64,000 bases of DNA from NCBI RefSeq assembly GCF_000266885.1, contig NC_018020.1, positions 3,348,001 to 3,412,000 on the forward strand. Direction: 5' to 3'. The position numbers and the translations under genes are program-made. Below are positions 25,789 through 35,142 of the stretch, in pieces. The number at the start of each line of letters is the position of its first letter. Position 1 is the first letter of the stretch. Under the pieces are notes generated by a model. That model saw only the letters and a list, made by a program, of their open reading frames with translations, made no database searches and had not been told where the DNA came from. Source of the DNA: Turneriella parva DSM 21527. Its GTDB lineage: Bacteria > Spirochaetota > Leptospiria > Turneriellales > Turneriellaceae.

Positions 25789-28242
25789 TCAAAAATTCAT
25801 GCCCAGTCCGATACGCAGCGTTCTCGCAATGCCCTGTTCGACCGGGTCGCGAAACGCAGTGCCCTCAAGTGGATATTCGGTGAGTTCGGTGCGCGAGTTG
25901 ATCAGGTTGTAAACGTCGAGAAACGCCCATGCCGGGTTGCCGGAAAAAACGGTCTCATAGCGCAGCCTTAAGTCCCACGCGAGCGAGTAGGTGTAGCGGC
26001 CCACGCCGGTGAGACCACCGCCGCGCTCTTCGAACGGCACGAGAATCGGGCCCTGCGAAAGGCCGGTGACGCGGCGGTAGCCAGCGAGCGATTCGCCGTC
26101 GCGGTAACGGAGTACATTCATCACGGTAAAGGCTTTCGCGAAACGGCGGCCGAAGATAATTTTGCCGATATAACCCCGGTCGTTGTCAAGTCGCCCGAAG
26201 CGGTTCTCGCGAAAATTCGGGTCGGCCGTCGACTCGTTATAGACACCGACGTCGTTATAAAACATGCCCATGCCCTGCGGCGTGTAGCCGGCGCCGAAGT
26301 AACCGCCGATCGACGCGCGAATGATCCAGTCGCTGCGCCTGTCGCTCTGTGCGAGCGTGATTTCGGTGTGTGCGTAATAGGCATCTTTTTCGGCGTTTCG
26401 CAGCTCATAAATTTCATTGCCTGTGCCGGTCTTGTCGTAGACGGCGACTGTGCCGCCGGCAGAACTTGGCGCAAACTGCGGTGAGGTGCCGTCGGCGTAG
26501 CGCACTTCGAAAAGTTTTCTGTAGATGCGGCCATTCAAATTGAACTCAAGCAGCCAGCCCTTGAAGCCGGCATAACCCACAGAAAGATTCAGCTCTTCTT
26601 TCTGCGGCGCTTCGAGGCCCTTTTGGCCAGTGCTGTATCTCGCACCGGTGCGAGACGGCAGCGAGAGCTCGCCTGCGTCAGCTACCCCGTTGCCATTGGT
26701 GTCGGCCCAATTGTAGCGCGTACCGCTGAGGCCGTCGCGGTTGAGGTAAGAGACTTCTTGCAGGGTGAAACCCAAGGTGTCGTGTTGCAATCCCCCTGAG
26801 ACAAAATAGCCTGAACTGCCGAGCATCGTTTTGCCCGAGATGAGCGCTGCCGGGTGCACGAAGCCGATTTTAGAACCGGCGTCGGTGAAGCCCCAGTCGA
26901 TGTGCGCGTTGGCGCCGGCGAGAAATTCACTGCGCGCGTATTTTTTCTGCGCGCGCACAAACGGCTGCCAGCGCATGAGGTAATTTGCCTCGGCAGATGC
27001 GGATTCATACTGTGTGACAGCCAGCGGCGCATTGTAGAAAGTTTCGCTGAGCAGGTTCGCGGGCGGCGCCACGCGGCGGTGTTCGAACTCAACGCGGGAG
27101 TTGATGCCGTATTCAAGATCGTACGACTCACCCGGTAATTTCTTGAACCCGGATGCGTCGAAGAACATCGTGTGGGTGGCCGTTGGCAGAAATGCTGGTG
27201 CCTGAATCAGCGAATCAACCGCAGACCGTTGCAGGGCTGCGCTGTTCAGCGTCGTGTTTCGATTCGCATAACCGAGCGCGAGCGTTCCCTCTGCTTTCGC
27301 GGTCGAAAAGCGGTAATTGGCGACACCTGAAATCTGATCACTTTTCAGCGTCTGTGATTCTGCAAACCAGTATTCTGCCCCAAGGTTCGTGCGCGAGCGG
27401 TATTGCAGCGTCGTGTGCAGCTCATCGCCCGCGACGAAACCCGGCCTGAACATACCCATGAGCGTCGATTCAACAGCCGTTTCGGGTGAAGCGAGATTGT
27501 TGAAATGACGGCTCTTGCGGTAGCCATCGGCAAAGATGAGCGCATTCGATTCACCCGTTTTGAAAGCATAACTTGCCCTTGCCTCGAAACTACCGGGCTC
27601 AAAACCGCGCGCCTTTTCGGGGGCACCCCAGTCGCTCGCCGGTTCGCGGTCAGCAACCGCACGGGGTATCACGGCAAAACCGCCGACCTGCAATGGCATC
27701 GAGAGTGCAACTTCTGATTTTTGATCTGGCGCTGCAAGCGGCTGCATGTGGTAGCCGTTCTTCTGCGTGTTTGACACACCATATTTTTCTGCGCTGAAAC
27801 CCGACAGCGCGGCGAGCGGCATATAGACCAGCGGCTCGCCGGGATTCGACGGGTTTGAAATATCGGCACCGGCAAAATACCAGCGCTGCCATTTGTACGA
27901 TTCACCCAGCTGCGAAATCTGAACATTCTCAGGCCTTGAAAAACCGCCGGTATCGGTGTTCGCCATGACCGCAGGCAGATAGAAGAATTCGAGTATCGAA
28001 GCAACATGCCCGCCGTTCGGCAGATTTATCGCTGATTCGCGGTCAAATTTCCAGGCTGAGCCGGGTAATTGCGGAACGCCCTTTGCGGCAGAAAATTCTG
28101 CGAGATCTGGGGCAGCGTTGGTCTCTGTTTTCGCTGTCGCGGATTTTTCATTCTGCGCGCGCGCTGCCGGCGTGATCGCGGCGGCAACGAAAAGAAACAA
28201 GATGATCGGGTTCGCTTTGCTTGCCAAGGCATTCAGTTTCAT
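25789..28242 (-). CDS. TonB-receptor-like outer-membrane barrel protein
   Basis: An 817-residue protein with a signal peptide (hydrophobic to about residue 29, AAITPAARA), a region around 60-230 with loose similarity to receptor plug domains (YFAGADISNPSNPGEPLVYMPL), and a long run of amphipathic strands ending in LRIGLGMNF. A terminal Phe fits assembly by the BAM machinery. No clear TonB box is seen. It probably moves or binds a nutrient at the outer membrane, but the ligand is unknown. The start overlaps the stop of the upstream gene at 28239 by four bases, so the pair is coupled. Confidence 0.72.
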   Translation of the reverse strand: MKLNALASKANPIILFLFVAAAITPAARAQNEKSATAKTETNAAPDLAEFSAAKGVPQLPGSAWKFDRESAINLPNGGHVASILEFFYLPAVMANTDTGGFSRPENVQISQLGESYKWQRWYFAGADISNPSNPGEPLVYMPLAALSGFSAEKYGVSNTQKNGYHMQPLAAPDQKSEVALSMPLQVGGFAVIPRAVADREPASDWGAPEKARGFEPGSFEARASYAFKTGESNALIFADGYRKSRHFNNLASPETAVESTLMGMFRPGFVAGDELHTTLQYRSRTNLGAEYWFAESQTLKSDQISGVANYRFSTAKAEGTLALGYANRNTTLNSAALQRSAVDSLIQAPAFLPTATHTMFFDASGFKKLPGESYDLEYGINSRVEFEHRRVAPPANLLSETFYNAPLAVTQYESASAEANYLMRWQPFVRAQKKYARSEFLAGANAHIDWGFTDAGSKIGFVHPAALISGKTMLGSSGYFVSGGLQHDTLGFTLQEVSYLNRDGLSGTRYNWADTNGNGVADAGELSLPSRTGARYSTGQKGLEAPQKEELNLSVGYAGFKGWLLEFNLNGRIYRKLFEVRYADGTSPQFAPSSAGGTVAVYDKTGTGNEIYELRNAEKDAYYAHTEITLAQSDRRSDWIIRASIGGYFGAGYTPQGMGMFYNDVGVYNESTADPNFRENRFGRLDNDRGYIGKIIFGRRFAKAFTVMNVLRYRDGESLAGYRRVTGLSQGPILVPFEERGGGLTGVGRYTYSLAWDLRLRYETVFSGNPAWAFLDVYNLINSRTELTEYPLEGTAFRDPVEQGIARTLRIGLGMNF

Positions 28243-29207
28243 GTAGGGGTTCCCGTAGCGAGATTGTTTTGCTGAAAAGTCTGCCAGATCGAATGGTCGA
28301 TTGCCAGCATATCTGAGCGGTATTGCTCAAACTTTTCAAAATTCTGCATCTGTTGCGCGTGTATAATCAGCATCGCCAGAAGCTGTAAGAGGCGTGGCTC
28401 GAATGCTTTCTTGTGCACGCGCGCTGCCGCGTATTCATTGTGCAATTTGCGGTATTCAGCTTCAATCGCGCGCGCTTCGTCGATTTTAAGTTTGCGGCGG
28501 TGTTTGTAGACCCCGTTCACTTCAAGCAAGAGCGCATAGATGCGGTCGCGCACCCCCTCACCGTATTCTTCGTCGTGAACGAGTTTGTAGAGTTCTTGAA
28601 ATATACCTGCCGGCAAAAACTCAGGGTATTCAGAAACAACCTCGGGCCTTAGATAAAGCGCGTCGCGGTAGTGCTCGAAGAATGCCGTTTCATTGCCGCT
28701 GACATTCGCAGCATGTGCCGACAGGTAATGCGCCGCTGCCTGACCCGGGTGGTTCGCCAGCATGAACGCCAGCACCTCGCGCGCCGAAGTCACATTGCCG
28801 ATCATGAGCAATGAATACGCGAGCTGCAGCATGTCTTTCGGGTTCAGCTGGTAGTTTTTCTGCCCGGCAAAGTCACGTGCAAAGTTATCGGCGATCTGTG
28901 CATGGCAGAGCATGATTGCAGCGCGACGCACCAGCGTCGCGTAGCGGTTCTGCAACAGAAAGTGCAGAATCTCTTCAAAAGCGCGCGCGCGTTCAATACC
29001 GGGGCTGAGCGTTGTCAGTCGTTCGTGGCGGTGCGCGAGGTAGCGGGTGAGTTCATAAGCTTCGTCGGCTTCGGCTTTTTCGGGGGTTGCATCTCGGCTT
29101 GTCATTGCCGGCAATTCGCGCAGCCACATCTCTGCAAGCCCGGCCGCCCGCGGAAAGTTGCCGCCGAGTATCTCGTCTGCTATCGCCTGCGAATAGCCTT
29201 GTTCCAC
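28239..29207 (-). CDS. unknown helical (TPR-like) protein paired with the barrel protein
   Basis: A 322-residue, helix-rich protein without signal peptide or membrane segment. The middle region (QLAYSLLMIGNVTSAREVLAFMLANHPGQAAAHYLSAHAA) has the spacing of TPR repeats. No catalytic motif is visible. It begins with GTG and its stop overlaps the start of the TonB-receptor-like gene downstream (four-base overlap), suggesting that the two products work together or are made in fixed ratio. The function is unknown. Confidence 0.65.
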   Translation of the reverse strand: MEQGYSQAIADEILGGNFPRAAGLAEMWLRELPAMTSRDATPEKAEADEAYELTRYLAHRHERLTTLSPGIERARAFEEILHFLLQNRYATLVRRAAIMLCHAQIADNFARDFAGQKNYQLNPKDMLQLAYSLLMIGNVTSAREVLAFMLANHPGQAAAHYLSAHAANVSGNETAFFEHYRDALYLRPEVVSEYPEFLPAGIFQELYKLVHDEEYGEGVRDRIYALLLEVNGVYKHRRKLKIDEARAIEAEYRKLHNEYAAARVHKKAFEPRLLQLLAMLIIHAQQMQNFEKFEQYRSDMLAIDHSIWQTFQQNNLATGTPT

Positions 29208-29249
29208 CGTTGGGCAGGGTGCATAACAAAGAGGACACGTAAACTGTTG

Positions 29250-30497
29250 TCAGAGGTAAACAAGCCGGCAGTGCCGCATCAGAAACGGAATAAACTTTGA
29301 GCGCGCCTGGCCGGTTTCCCAGCCGACGAAGCCGAGAAACCTGCGCGCCCGGGTGAGAGCCACGTAGAGCAGTCTGACCTCTTCGTCGTATTGATTGTCG
29401 CGGTGGGGCATGCTGTTCTCGGCGATGCCGAACACGACGACGTGATCGAATTCGAGTCCCTTGCTTTTGTGGATCGTCATCACTTGCAAACCTTGTGGCG
29501 CAGCGCGTTCGAGAAGCCGCCGCTGTGCATTGGTTCGCACTAAAACGGTGATAGTTGCCAGATCTGGCACTTTTCGCAGCTTCGGGTATTGCGTTAAGAA
29601 GCGTTGCCAGGCTGCCGTTGCAGATTCGGCCTGGCCAAAGAAGAAAACGGGTTTGTTCTCACGGGAGCGGGTTGCGTTGAGTCGTTTGCGAACATAGTCA
29701 GACGAAAGCCTTATCGCCTTGTTGCCGAGTAAGACAATCTCTTTTGCGCTGCGGTAGTTATGCAGCAGAAAAACACGGTGAGAATTTGCAAAGACAGATT
29801 GAAAGTTGCGTGTGAGCGCTACATCCGCACCACGAAACGCGTAGATGCTCTGCCAGTCATCGCCGACCACGAAGTATTTCTCTGCCTTCAGGGCCTGAAC
29901 GAAGCCTGCCTGGTCGGGTGAAGTGTCTTGAAATTCATCGACAAAAACGGCCTGGTACCGCCCGGCAATTTCGGGTAATGCTGCGGCCTCGGCGATCATC
30001 GTGTCAAAATCGAGGTATTGGTTTTGTGCCTGGTGGCCCGCGAAAAAATTTCGCCAATCATCGCTGTCTGCTTCTGAGAGAAATTCAGCACGCGCGAGAA
30101 CACGGTCGGGCAGATGACGAAACTGGGGGTGCCGCTGCCGCAGCCAGTCGGCGCGCAGCTTCGCTGTTTCTCTGAGAATACGAAACTCGCGGCCGCTGTT
30201 TTTGAGCAGGCGGTATGCCAGCGCGTGAATTGTACCACAGAAACCGACGCGAATCGCTTTTGCTTCGAGCCTCTCTTTCAGCTCATGGGCGGCGCGGCGC
30301 GAAAAAGTCAGAATCGCGATGCCTTCGGCGGCTAAGCCGTGCGCGACAGCAGATTCGACGGCCGCAATCAACGTCGAAGTTTTGCCGCTGCCCGCACCGG
30401 CGACAACCTGAAGAGCCTTGAGGCCAGTTGACCAAAGCTTGGTCGCAGCCTCGGTCTGCTGGCGATTCAGATTCGGGTGCGGCGCCTGGCCTGGCAT
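29250..30497 (-). CDS. compact UvrD/Rep-type superfamily 1 helicase
   Basis: A 415-residue superfamily 1A DNA helicase. Motifs are complete: Q-motif region LNRQQTEAA, Walker A GAGSGKTST, motif Ia LTFSRRAAHEL, motif II VDEFQDTS, motif III VGDDWQSIYAFRGA, motif IV HNYRSAKEIV, motif V TIHKSKGLEFDHVVV and motif VI LLYVALTRAR. UvrD, Rep and PcrA are about 650-720 residues; here the 1B and 2B subdomains are much reduced and the C-terminal tail is missing. It looks like a minimal motor rather than a fragment, since both ends are intact. It starts three bases after the RimK-like gene on the same strand. Confidence 0.88.
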   Translation of the reverse strand: MPGQAPHPNLNRQQTEAATKLWSTGLKALQVVAGAGSGKTSTLIAAVESAVAHGLAAEGIAILTFSRRAAHELKERLEAKAIRVGFCGTIHALAYRLLKNSGREFRILRETAKLRADWLRQRHPQFRHLPDRVLARAEFLSEADSDDWRNFFAGHQAQNQYLDFDTMIAEAAALPEIAGRYQAVFVDEFQDTSPDQAGFVQALKAEKYFVVGDDWQSIYAFRGADVALTRNFQSVFANSHRVFLLHNYRSAKEIVLLGNKAIRLSSDYVRKRLNATRSRENKPVFFFGQAESATAAWQRFLTQYPKLRKVPDLATITVLVRTNAQRRLLERAAPQGLQVMTIHKSKGLEFDHVVVFGIAENSMPHRDNQYDEEVRLLYVALTRARRFLGFVGWETGQARSKFIPFLMRHCRLVYL

Positions 30498-30500
30498 CGC

Positions 30501-31451
30501 TCACGCTTTGCGCGATTCTTCAAGGTAGTCAATCACTCTTTCAGCGATGTTAACTCCCGTTGCGGCTTCGATACCCTCAAGGCCTGGGGATGCATTCACT
30601 TCGAGAATCATCGGGCCGCGTTTCGATTCGATGAGGTCGACGCCTGCAAAATTCAGCCCCAGAATGCGTGCCGCGAGTTTTACCGTGCGCGCGGCCTCAA
30701 TCGAAAGCTCAACCTTCTCGGAAAGCGCACCCCGGTGAATGTTCGAGCGAAAATCATAACCTGTGGCCTGCCTGCGCATCGCGGCGATCAGGTTGCCATG
30801 CAGAATAATCGCACGAATATCTGCGCCCTGCGCTTCGGCGATGAATTCTTGCACAATCACCTGCAGCCCCTGGTCGAGCAAAACTTCGATGAAGCTGCGG
30901 CCGGCCGATTTCGAATCGGCGATCATAACCCCGGTGCCCTGCGAACCGGTGGGTATTTTCAGAATATAAGGCGGATTTCCGATTTTTTCAAAAGCATTGT
31001 CGATATGCAGCGGATCGTCAATGATCACGCTGCGCGGTACGGCAATTTTATTCTGCGCGAGAATCTGCATTGTGACGAATTTGTCACGGCAGCGCATCAT
31101 CGGCAGGCTGCCGTTCAGTGATTTAACGTGCAGCGACGATGAGCCTGGCCTCACCATCATCTCGTACTGACGGATAATCGCAAGCGTATGCTCGGGCTTT
31201 TTTTGCCCCAGACGCGGGATGATACAATCGGGCGTTTCAATCTTCTGGTCCTGGTAATAGAGTTCGAGTGCATTACGCTCTAAATATGCAGACATCTGCA
31301 TCGGCGGATATACCCGCATCTTGTGCCCGCGCTTGTAACCTTCTTCAAAGAAGCGGCGCGTCGAGTAGAGCGTGCGCGCATTCGAGAGAATATGAATCGA
31401 CAACGGATTGCTGTTGGGTTGAGAGTGGAGCGCCACGTGCGGTAGGGTCAA
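30501..31451 (-). CDS. RimK-family ATP-grasp glutamate ligase
   Basis: ATP-grasp ligase of the RimK type, which adds glutamate or a related amino acid to a protein or small-molecule carboxylate. Features include IHILSNARTLYSTRRF at the N-terminus, MRCRDKFVTMQILAQNKIAVPRS, the glycine-rich loop TGSQGTGVM, VQEFIAEAQGADIRAIIL and the metal site MILEVNASPGLEGIE. About 316 residues, close to RimK. The start is a TTG (31449-31451) with AGAG nearby; another TTG 16 codons downstream gives the typical RimK start and is possible. It is followed after three bases by the helicase gene. The actual acceptor is not known. Confidence 0.85.
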   Translation of the reverse strand: MTLPHVALHSQPNSNPLSIHILSNARTLYSTRRFFEEGYKRGHKMRVYPPMQMSAYLERNALELYYQDQKIETPDCIIPRLGQKKPEHTLAIIRQYEMMVRPGSSSLHVKSLNGSLPMMRCRDKFVTMQILAQNKIAVPRSVIIDDPLHIDNAFEKIGNPPYILKIPTGSQGTGVMIADSKSAGRSFIEVLLDQGLQVIVQEFIAEAQGADIRAIILHGNLIAAMRRQATGYDFRSNIHRGALSEKVELSIEAARTVKLAARILGLNFAGVDLIESKRGPMILEVNASPGLEGIEAATGVNIAERVIDYLEESRKA

Positions 31452-31508
31452 ACTGCTCTACAATGCGAAAAGAGTTATTCAGGCTGATGCAGAACGAAGA
31501 ACTGAGCC

Positions 31509-32186
31509 ATGGCAAAAAAATCTGAATTTCCCGCTCCGTGGACGCTTACCGGCACAGGCGTCATGATATTTTTTCCCGCGCATAAAAAGAATGTGCTCGA
31601 ATCGCCCTTCATCGGGGCTGAAAACAAACAGAGCTTTCGCGGGGGCATGGGCGCCGTGATGCTGGTGCACTATGAAAACGCCAACTGTGGGCCATACGAT
31701 GAGCTTCTTTATATACCCGGCTTTTTCGAACATAACAACAAGACTTACCTTCGTATTACGAAAATCTACGTCTCTTCTCAGGCTTCGGTTGAATGGGGCC
31801 GCCGCAACTGGGCGATACCCAAAGAACTCGCCGATTTTGACTGGCGACAGGGTAAAAAAGAATGGCACATCGACGTGCGCCAGCCGAAAACGGGCAACAG
31901 CATCTATTCGGTTTCACTATCCCCCCGATTTTTTTCTTTTCCGATCACAACTTCGCTCTTGCCCTGGAACCTGTTGCAGAAGCAAGAGCCACAATATTCT
32001 GAGGGTGAGGATTTCTACCTCGAGACAAAACTCGATGGTCGGGGTTCGGCGCGCATTTGTTTCATCGACCGGGTTGAAGGTTCAAAAGATTTTCCCGACT
32101 ACCACGAAATGTCGCACGGCCCGCGCATCGCCGTTGCGATTGATCCGTTCAAGATGACTTTTCCGGTTGCCGGCAAAGTGCGTTAG
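31509..32186 (+). CDS. acetoacetate decarboxylase-like protein
   Basis: A 225-residue protein of the acetoacetate decarboxylase-like superfamily, judged by GPYDELLYIPG, the strand pair ITKIYVSSQASVEWGRRNWAIPKELADF, and a mostly beta pattern. In true acetoacetate decarboxylase a lysine forms a Schiff base with the substrate; I cannot identify that lysine with certainty, so this may be a non-enzymatic or differently acting member. The ROK kinase gene follows after six bases, and the two are probably cotranscribed. The substrate is unknown. Confidence 0.65.
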   Translation: MAKKSEFPAPWTLTGTGVMIFFPAHKKNVLESPFIGAENKQSFRGGMGAVMLVHYENANCGPYDELLYIPGFFEHNNKTYLRITKIYVSSQASVEWGRRNWAIPKELADFDWRQGKKEWHIDVRQPKTGNSIYSVSLSPRFFSFPITTSLLPWNLLQKQEPQYSEGEDFYLETKLDGRGSARICFIDRVEGSKDFPDYHEMSHGPRIAVAIDPFKMTFPVAGKVR

Positions 32187-32192
32187 CAGCCA

Positions 32193-33110
32193 ATGCAGCG
32201 CCGCATTCTCGGCATCGATATCGGCGCCACAACGGTGAAGTTTGCCGCCGTGACGCCTGAGGGCAGCGTCGCGCATAGAGGGGCATTGCCCGTCGCCTCG
32301 GCGGGCAATGAACAATTCGTCGCACAACTCGCGTCGGTCATCGCGCGCCCCGAATTCTCTGATATCGACCAGGTTGGCATTGGTTCACCTGGGCCGCTTG
32401 ACCTTGAAGCCGGCAAGATCATCACCTCGGCGAATATGCCAGGCGTTAAAGACTTGGCGCTCGTCGCTGAATTGAGCGCGTTATATCCGCGAAAACAAAT
32501 CAGGCTCGAAAACGACGCCAATGCCGCAACGCTCGGCGAGAAATATTTCGGCGCTGGTAAGAATCTGGGTGATTTTGCAGTGCTGACGCTCGGCACCGGT
32601 GTCGGCGGCGGTTGCGTCTTCAATGGTAAACTTCAGCGCGGGTTCAGGGGAAATTTCTTCGAAGTCGGTCACGTGAATGTTGCCGGCATTTTTGCCGACG
32701 AGCCACGGCGCTGTGGCTGCGGCAGCGACGGCTGCCTCGAAGCGTATGCTTCGGCAACGGGTATTGCGAAATCTTATGAGCTTAAGACCGGCGAGCGCAG
32801 GTCTGCGGCAGATATATCTGCCCTCGCCATGGGCGGCGATGGCGCTGCGATCGAATGTTACAGAACCGCGGGCAGGGCGTTGGGGTTTGCGATGGCGGCG
32901 ATCACGCAACTTCTGAATGTGCGAAAATTCGTTCTGACAGGTGGTGTCGCAGTCGCAGAGCCCCTGCTCACACCCACGCTGCGGGCAGCGTATTTGCAGC
33001 AGACGCTCGGGGTTTTTCATGATTCGTTTCAACTCATCTTTACCCGGGGTGATGAGAACGCCGGCATTTTGGGTGCGGCGGCACTCTTTCTGGAGGCCGA
33101 AGAATCATGA
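32193..33110 (+). CDS. ROK-family sugar kinase, probably glucokinase
   Basis: Phosphorylates glucose or a related sugar in the cytoplasm. The N-terminal phosphate loop is LGIDIGATTVKFA, the substrate region has NDANAATLGE, followed by LTLGTGVGGGCVFNG, and the ROK zinc site is GHVNV...CGCGSDGCLE. About 305 residues, the usual length. Glucose is the most likely substrate from the family, but N-acetylmannosamine or other sugars are possible. It overlaps the next small gene by four bases (ATGA). Confidence 0.88.
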   Translation: MQRRILGIDIGATTVKFAAVTPEGSVAHRGALPVASAGNEQFVAQLASVIARPEFSDIDQVGIGSPGPLDLEAGKIITSANMPGVKDLALVAELSALYPRKQIRLENDANAATLGEKYFGAGKNLGDFAVLTLGTGVGGGCVFNGKLQRGFRGNFFEVGHVNVAGIFADEPRRCGCGSDGCLEAYASATGIAKSYELKTGERRSAADISALAMGGDGAAIECYRTAGRALGFAMAAITQLLNVRKFVLTGGVAVAEPLLTPTLRAAYLQQTLGVFHDSFQLIFTRGDENAGILGAAALFLEAEES

Positions 33111-33604
33111 GGCTATATATCCGCCTGCTGCTGTTTTTCGCCCCGTTCGGGCTAATCTTCGCCGCGATGCCTGAAACCTCAAAGCTCCGCACCGTCAGCG
33201 ACCGCCTGCGCTGCGATATCAATTTTTTTGAGGCACACTTTAACTTTCCCGTTGGGTATGACCAGCGTAAAGACGTCTGGATGGTCGATGAAAAATTGCA
33301 CCGGATATTCAAAAAGGCACCGCTTGCATCGTATGTGTATTTTCGCAAAGTCGAAAGCAGCCAATGGCATTTGGAATTGCTAAAACCCGTACGACACGAG
33401 TTTAGCTTTTTGAAGCGGTACGAGCTCACGTTTCTCGAATCGCGTCTCACAAGCCTTGGCCAGACTCTTTACCGCTTTGAACACAAGGTGAATCATTTAC
33501 GCAGTGTAGAATTCAGCCTCGATGAACTTGAACCTTCGGCGATCTTTCTGCGCCACGACAAAACGCATGATTACTTTTTGCATTTGACGTGCTTGCCAGA
33601 GTAG
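33107..33604 (+). CDS. unknown secreted protein
   Basis: A 165-residue protein with an N-terminal signal peptide or anchor (about residues 5-20, IRLLLFFAPFGLIFAA) and a mixed alpha/beta remainder with many aromatic and charged residues. I do not recognise the family. It is translationally coupled to the ROK kinase (ATGA overlap) and followed after ten bases by another unknown gene, so the three form a short operon. Confidence 0.6.
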   Translation: MRLYIRLLLFFAPFGLIFAAMPETSKLRTVSDRLRCDINFFEAHFNFPVGYDQRKDVWMVDEKLHRIFKKAPLASYVYFRKVESSQWHLELLKPVRHEFSFLKRYELTFLESRLTSLGQTLYRFEHKVNHLRSVEFSLDELEPSAIFLRHDKTHDYFLHLTCLPE

Positions 33605-33614
33605 AGAAACAGCG

Positions 33615-34055
33615 ATGCGCAGAAAGAGCATGAGAGCCGGCAACCGCACAAATTCAGAATTTCTTCAATGGTCGCTGCCGCGACTCGTCGGGGCGGGCTA
33701 TGGCATTCTCTCACGCCGCGCCGCAAACCCCCGCTGGCCCGAGTTTTTCATCACTGCCTTTGTGCTCAAGAAATACCGCAAGAAGAGCTCATTCTGGTTC
33801 ATGATCAGCCATGGCTACCGGGGAATGAGGCGGCACCAGTTGCCAGGCGGCGAAATCAAAACCTTGCTGGCTCATCTCATCGGTGCCAACCCGCGGCAGC
33901 TCTTTCAACTCGCGGGCATCTACACCGGGCTCAGCGCCGAACAGGGGCCGGCGGTCGCGACAGCTGCGCTGTTTGAAATCATCAAGATCACGAATGAAAA
34001 ACGAAAAAAGCTGGTTTCACGCCGCAAGGGCAAATTACAGCAAAAACGAGGTTAA
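33615..34055 (+). CDS. unknown small basic protein
   Basis: A 146-residue, strongly basic protein without membrane segments, ending in a Lys/Arg-rich tail (KRKKLVSRRKGKLQQKRG). Central segments (GGEIKTLLAHLIGANPRQLFQLAG) look helical. The charge suggests contact with nucleic acid or membrane surface, but no known motif is visible. It sits between the secreted-protein gene and a quinone-oxidoreductase gene, which starts two bases after its stop. Confidence 0.55.
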   Translation: MRRKSMRAGNRTNSEFLQWSLPRLVGAGYGILSRRAANPRWPEFFITAFVLKKYRKKSSFWFMISHGYRGMRRHQLPGGEIKTLLAHLIGANPRQLFQLAGIYTGLSAEQGPAVATAALFEIIKITNEKRKKLVSRRKGKLQQKRG

Positions 34056-34057
34056 GA

Positions 34058-35083
34058 ATGCGCGCAATACCATTTCACAGAGCAGGTGATGCCGACACTC
34101 TACGTGTCGAAGAATGGCCGAACCCCGAGCCGAAAGACAACGAGATTCTCATTCAGGTTAAGGCGTTCGGTCTGAACTTTGCCGACATTGTTGCGCGCAA
34201 AGGCCAGTACAACGACGCACCCAAATTCCCTTTTGTGCCGGGCTATGAGGTTTCAGGTGTTGTCGTTTCAACCGGCAAGAATGTGAAAAACTTTCGGTCT
34301 GGTGATGAAGTCATTGCGTTTACGCTCTTCAGCGGTTACGCCGAACTTGCGGTTGCAGACGAACGCGCGGTCGTCAAAAAACCTGCATACCTGAGTTTTG
34401 CCGATGCAGCTTCGATACCCGTAAACTTCGCCACGGCCTACCATTCGCTCTTTGAGACTGGCACGCTGCGCCCCGGGGCGAAAGTGCTGATTCATGCAGG
34501 TGCTGGCGGCGTGGGCCTTGCAGCCATACAAATGGCGAAGAATCGCGGCTGCACGGTTTTTGCCACGGCCGGCTCGGCAAAGAAGATCGAACTTCTGCAA
34601 GAATTCAAGGTCGACTACCCGATCAACTACCAGCAGACAGATTTTGAACGCGAAGTCAAACGCATCGCCGGCCCGGCGCCGTTAGATGTGGTGCTCGATT
34701 CCGTCGGTGGTTCATACTTTAAGAAGGATCTCAACTTGCTGAGGCCCCACGGGCGTGTCGTGGCATTCGGCGCCGCTGCCTTTTCAGAGCGAAACATCTT
34801 CAAACTGCCGGCGCTGATTCCGCAGGTTGTCAGCATGCTGACGCTTTCGATGATCGAGCTGATGCTGAACAGCAAGGGTTTTTACGGAGTCAACATGCTG
34901 CGTGTCGCGAAAGAGAACCCTGAACTGTTGCAGCATGAAATGCAGCAGATCATGGAAATGTTTGCAGCCGAAAAAATTAAAGCGGTCGTTTCGCGGCAAA
35001 TGTCATGGCACCAGATAGGTGAAGCGCACAACCTGCTCGAAAGCAGGGCCTCGACCGGCAAGATAGTTCTGATGATTGATTGA
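34058..35083 (+). CDS. NADPH:quinone oxidoreductase-type zinc-free medium-chain dehydrogenase
   Basis: A 341-residue MDR-superfamily enzyme of the quinone oxidoreductase/VAT-1 branch. The N-terminal GroES-like domain has GLNFADIVARKGQYNDAP and PGYEVSGVV; the nucleotide site is HAGAGGVGLAAIQMAK, whose AxxGVG form suits NADPH. Structural and catalytic zinc ligands of true alcohol dehydrogenases are absent. It likely reduces quinones or enones in the cytoplasm. The gene ends 60 bases before the cobalamin riboswitch, which marks the next operon. Confidence 0.85.
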   Translation: MRAIPFHRAGDADTLRVEEWPNPEPKDNEILIQVKAFGLNFADIVARKGQYNDAPKFPFVPGYEVSGVVVSTGKNVKNFRSGDEVIAFTLFSGYAELAVADERAVVKKPAYLSFADAASIPVNFATAYHSLFETGTLRPGAKVLIHAGAGGVGLAAIQMAKNRGCTVFATAGSAKKIELLQEFKVDYPINYQQTDFEREVKRIAGPAPLDVVLDSVGGSYFKKDLNLLRPHGRVVAFGAAAFSERNIFKLPALIPQVVSMLTLSMIELMLNSKGFYGVNMLRVAKENPELLQHEMQQIMEMFAAEKIKAVVSRQMSWHQIGEAHNLLESRASTGKIVLMID

Positions 35084-35114
35084 CGGCATGTCAAATCAGC
35101 GATACGTAACGTAA

Positions 35115-35137
35115 GCGATGCGTAAGTTACGCATCGC
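35115..35137. repeat. hairpin just before the riboswitch
   Basis: GCGATGCGTAA and TTACGCATCGC are perfect arms around one base, followed by seven A. It may end transcription of the upstream gene on the opposite logic (no T run on the plus strand) or simply separate it from the riboswitch. Confidence 0.45.
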
Positions 35138-35142
35138 AAAAA

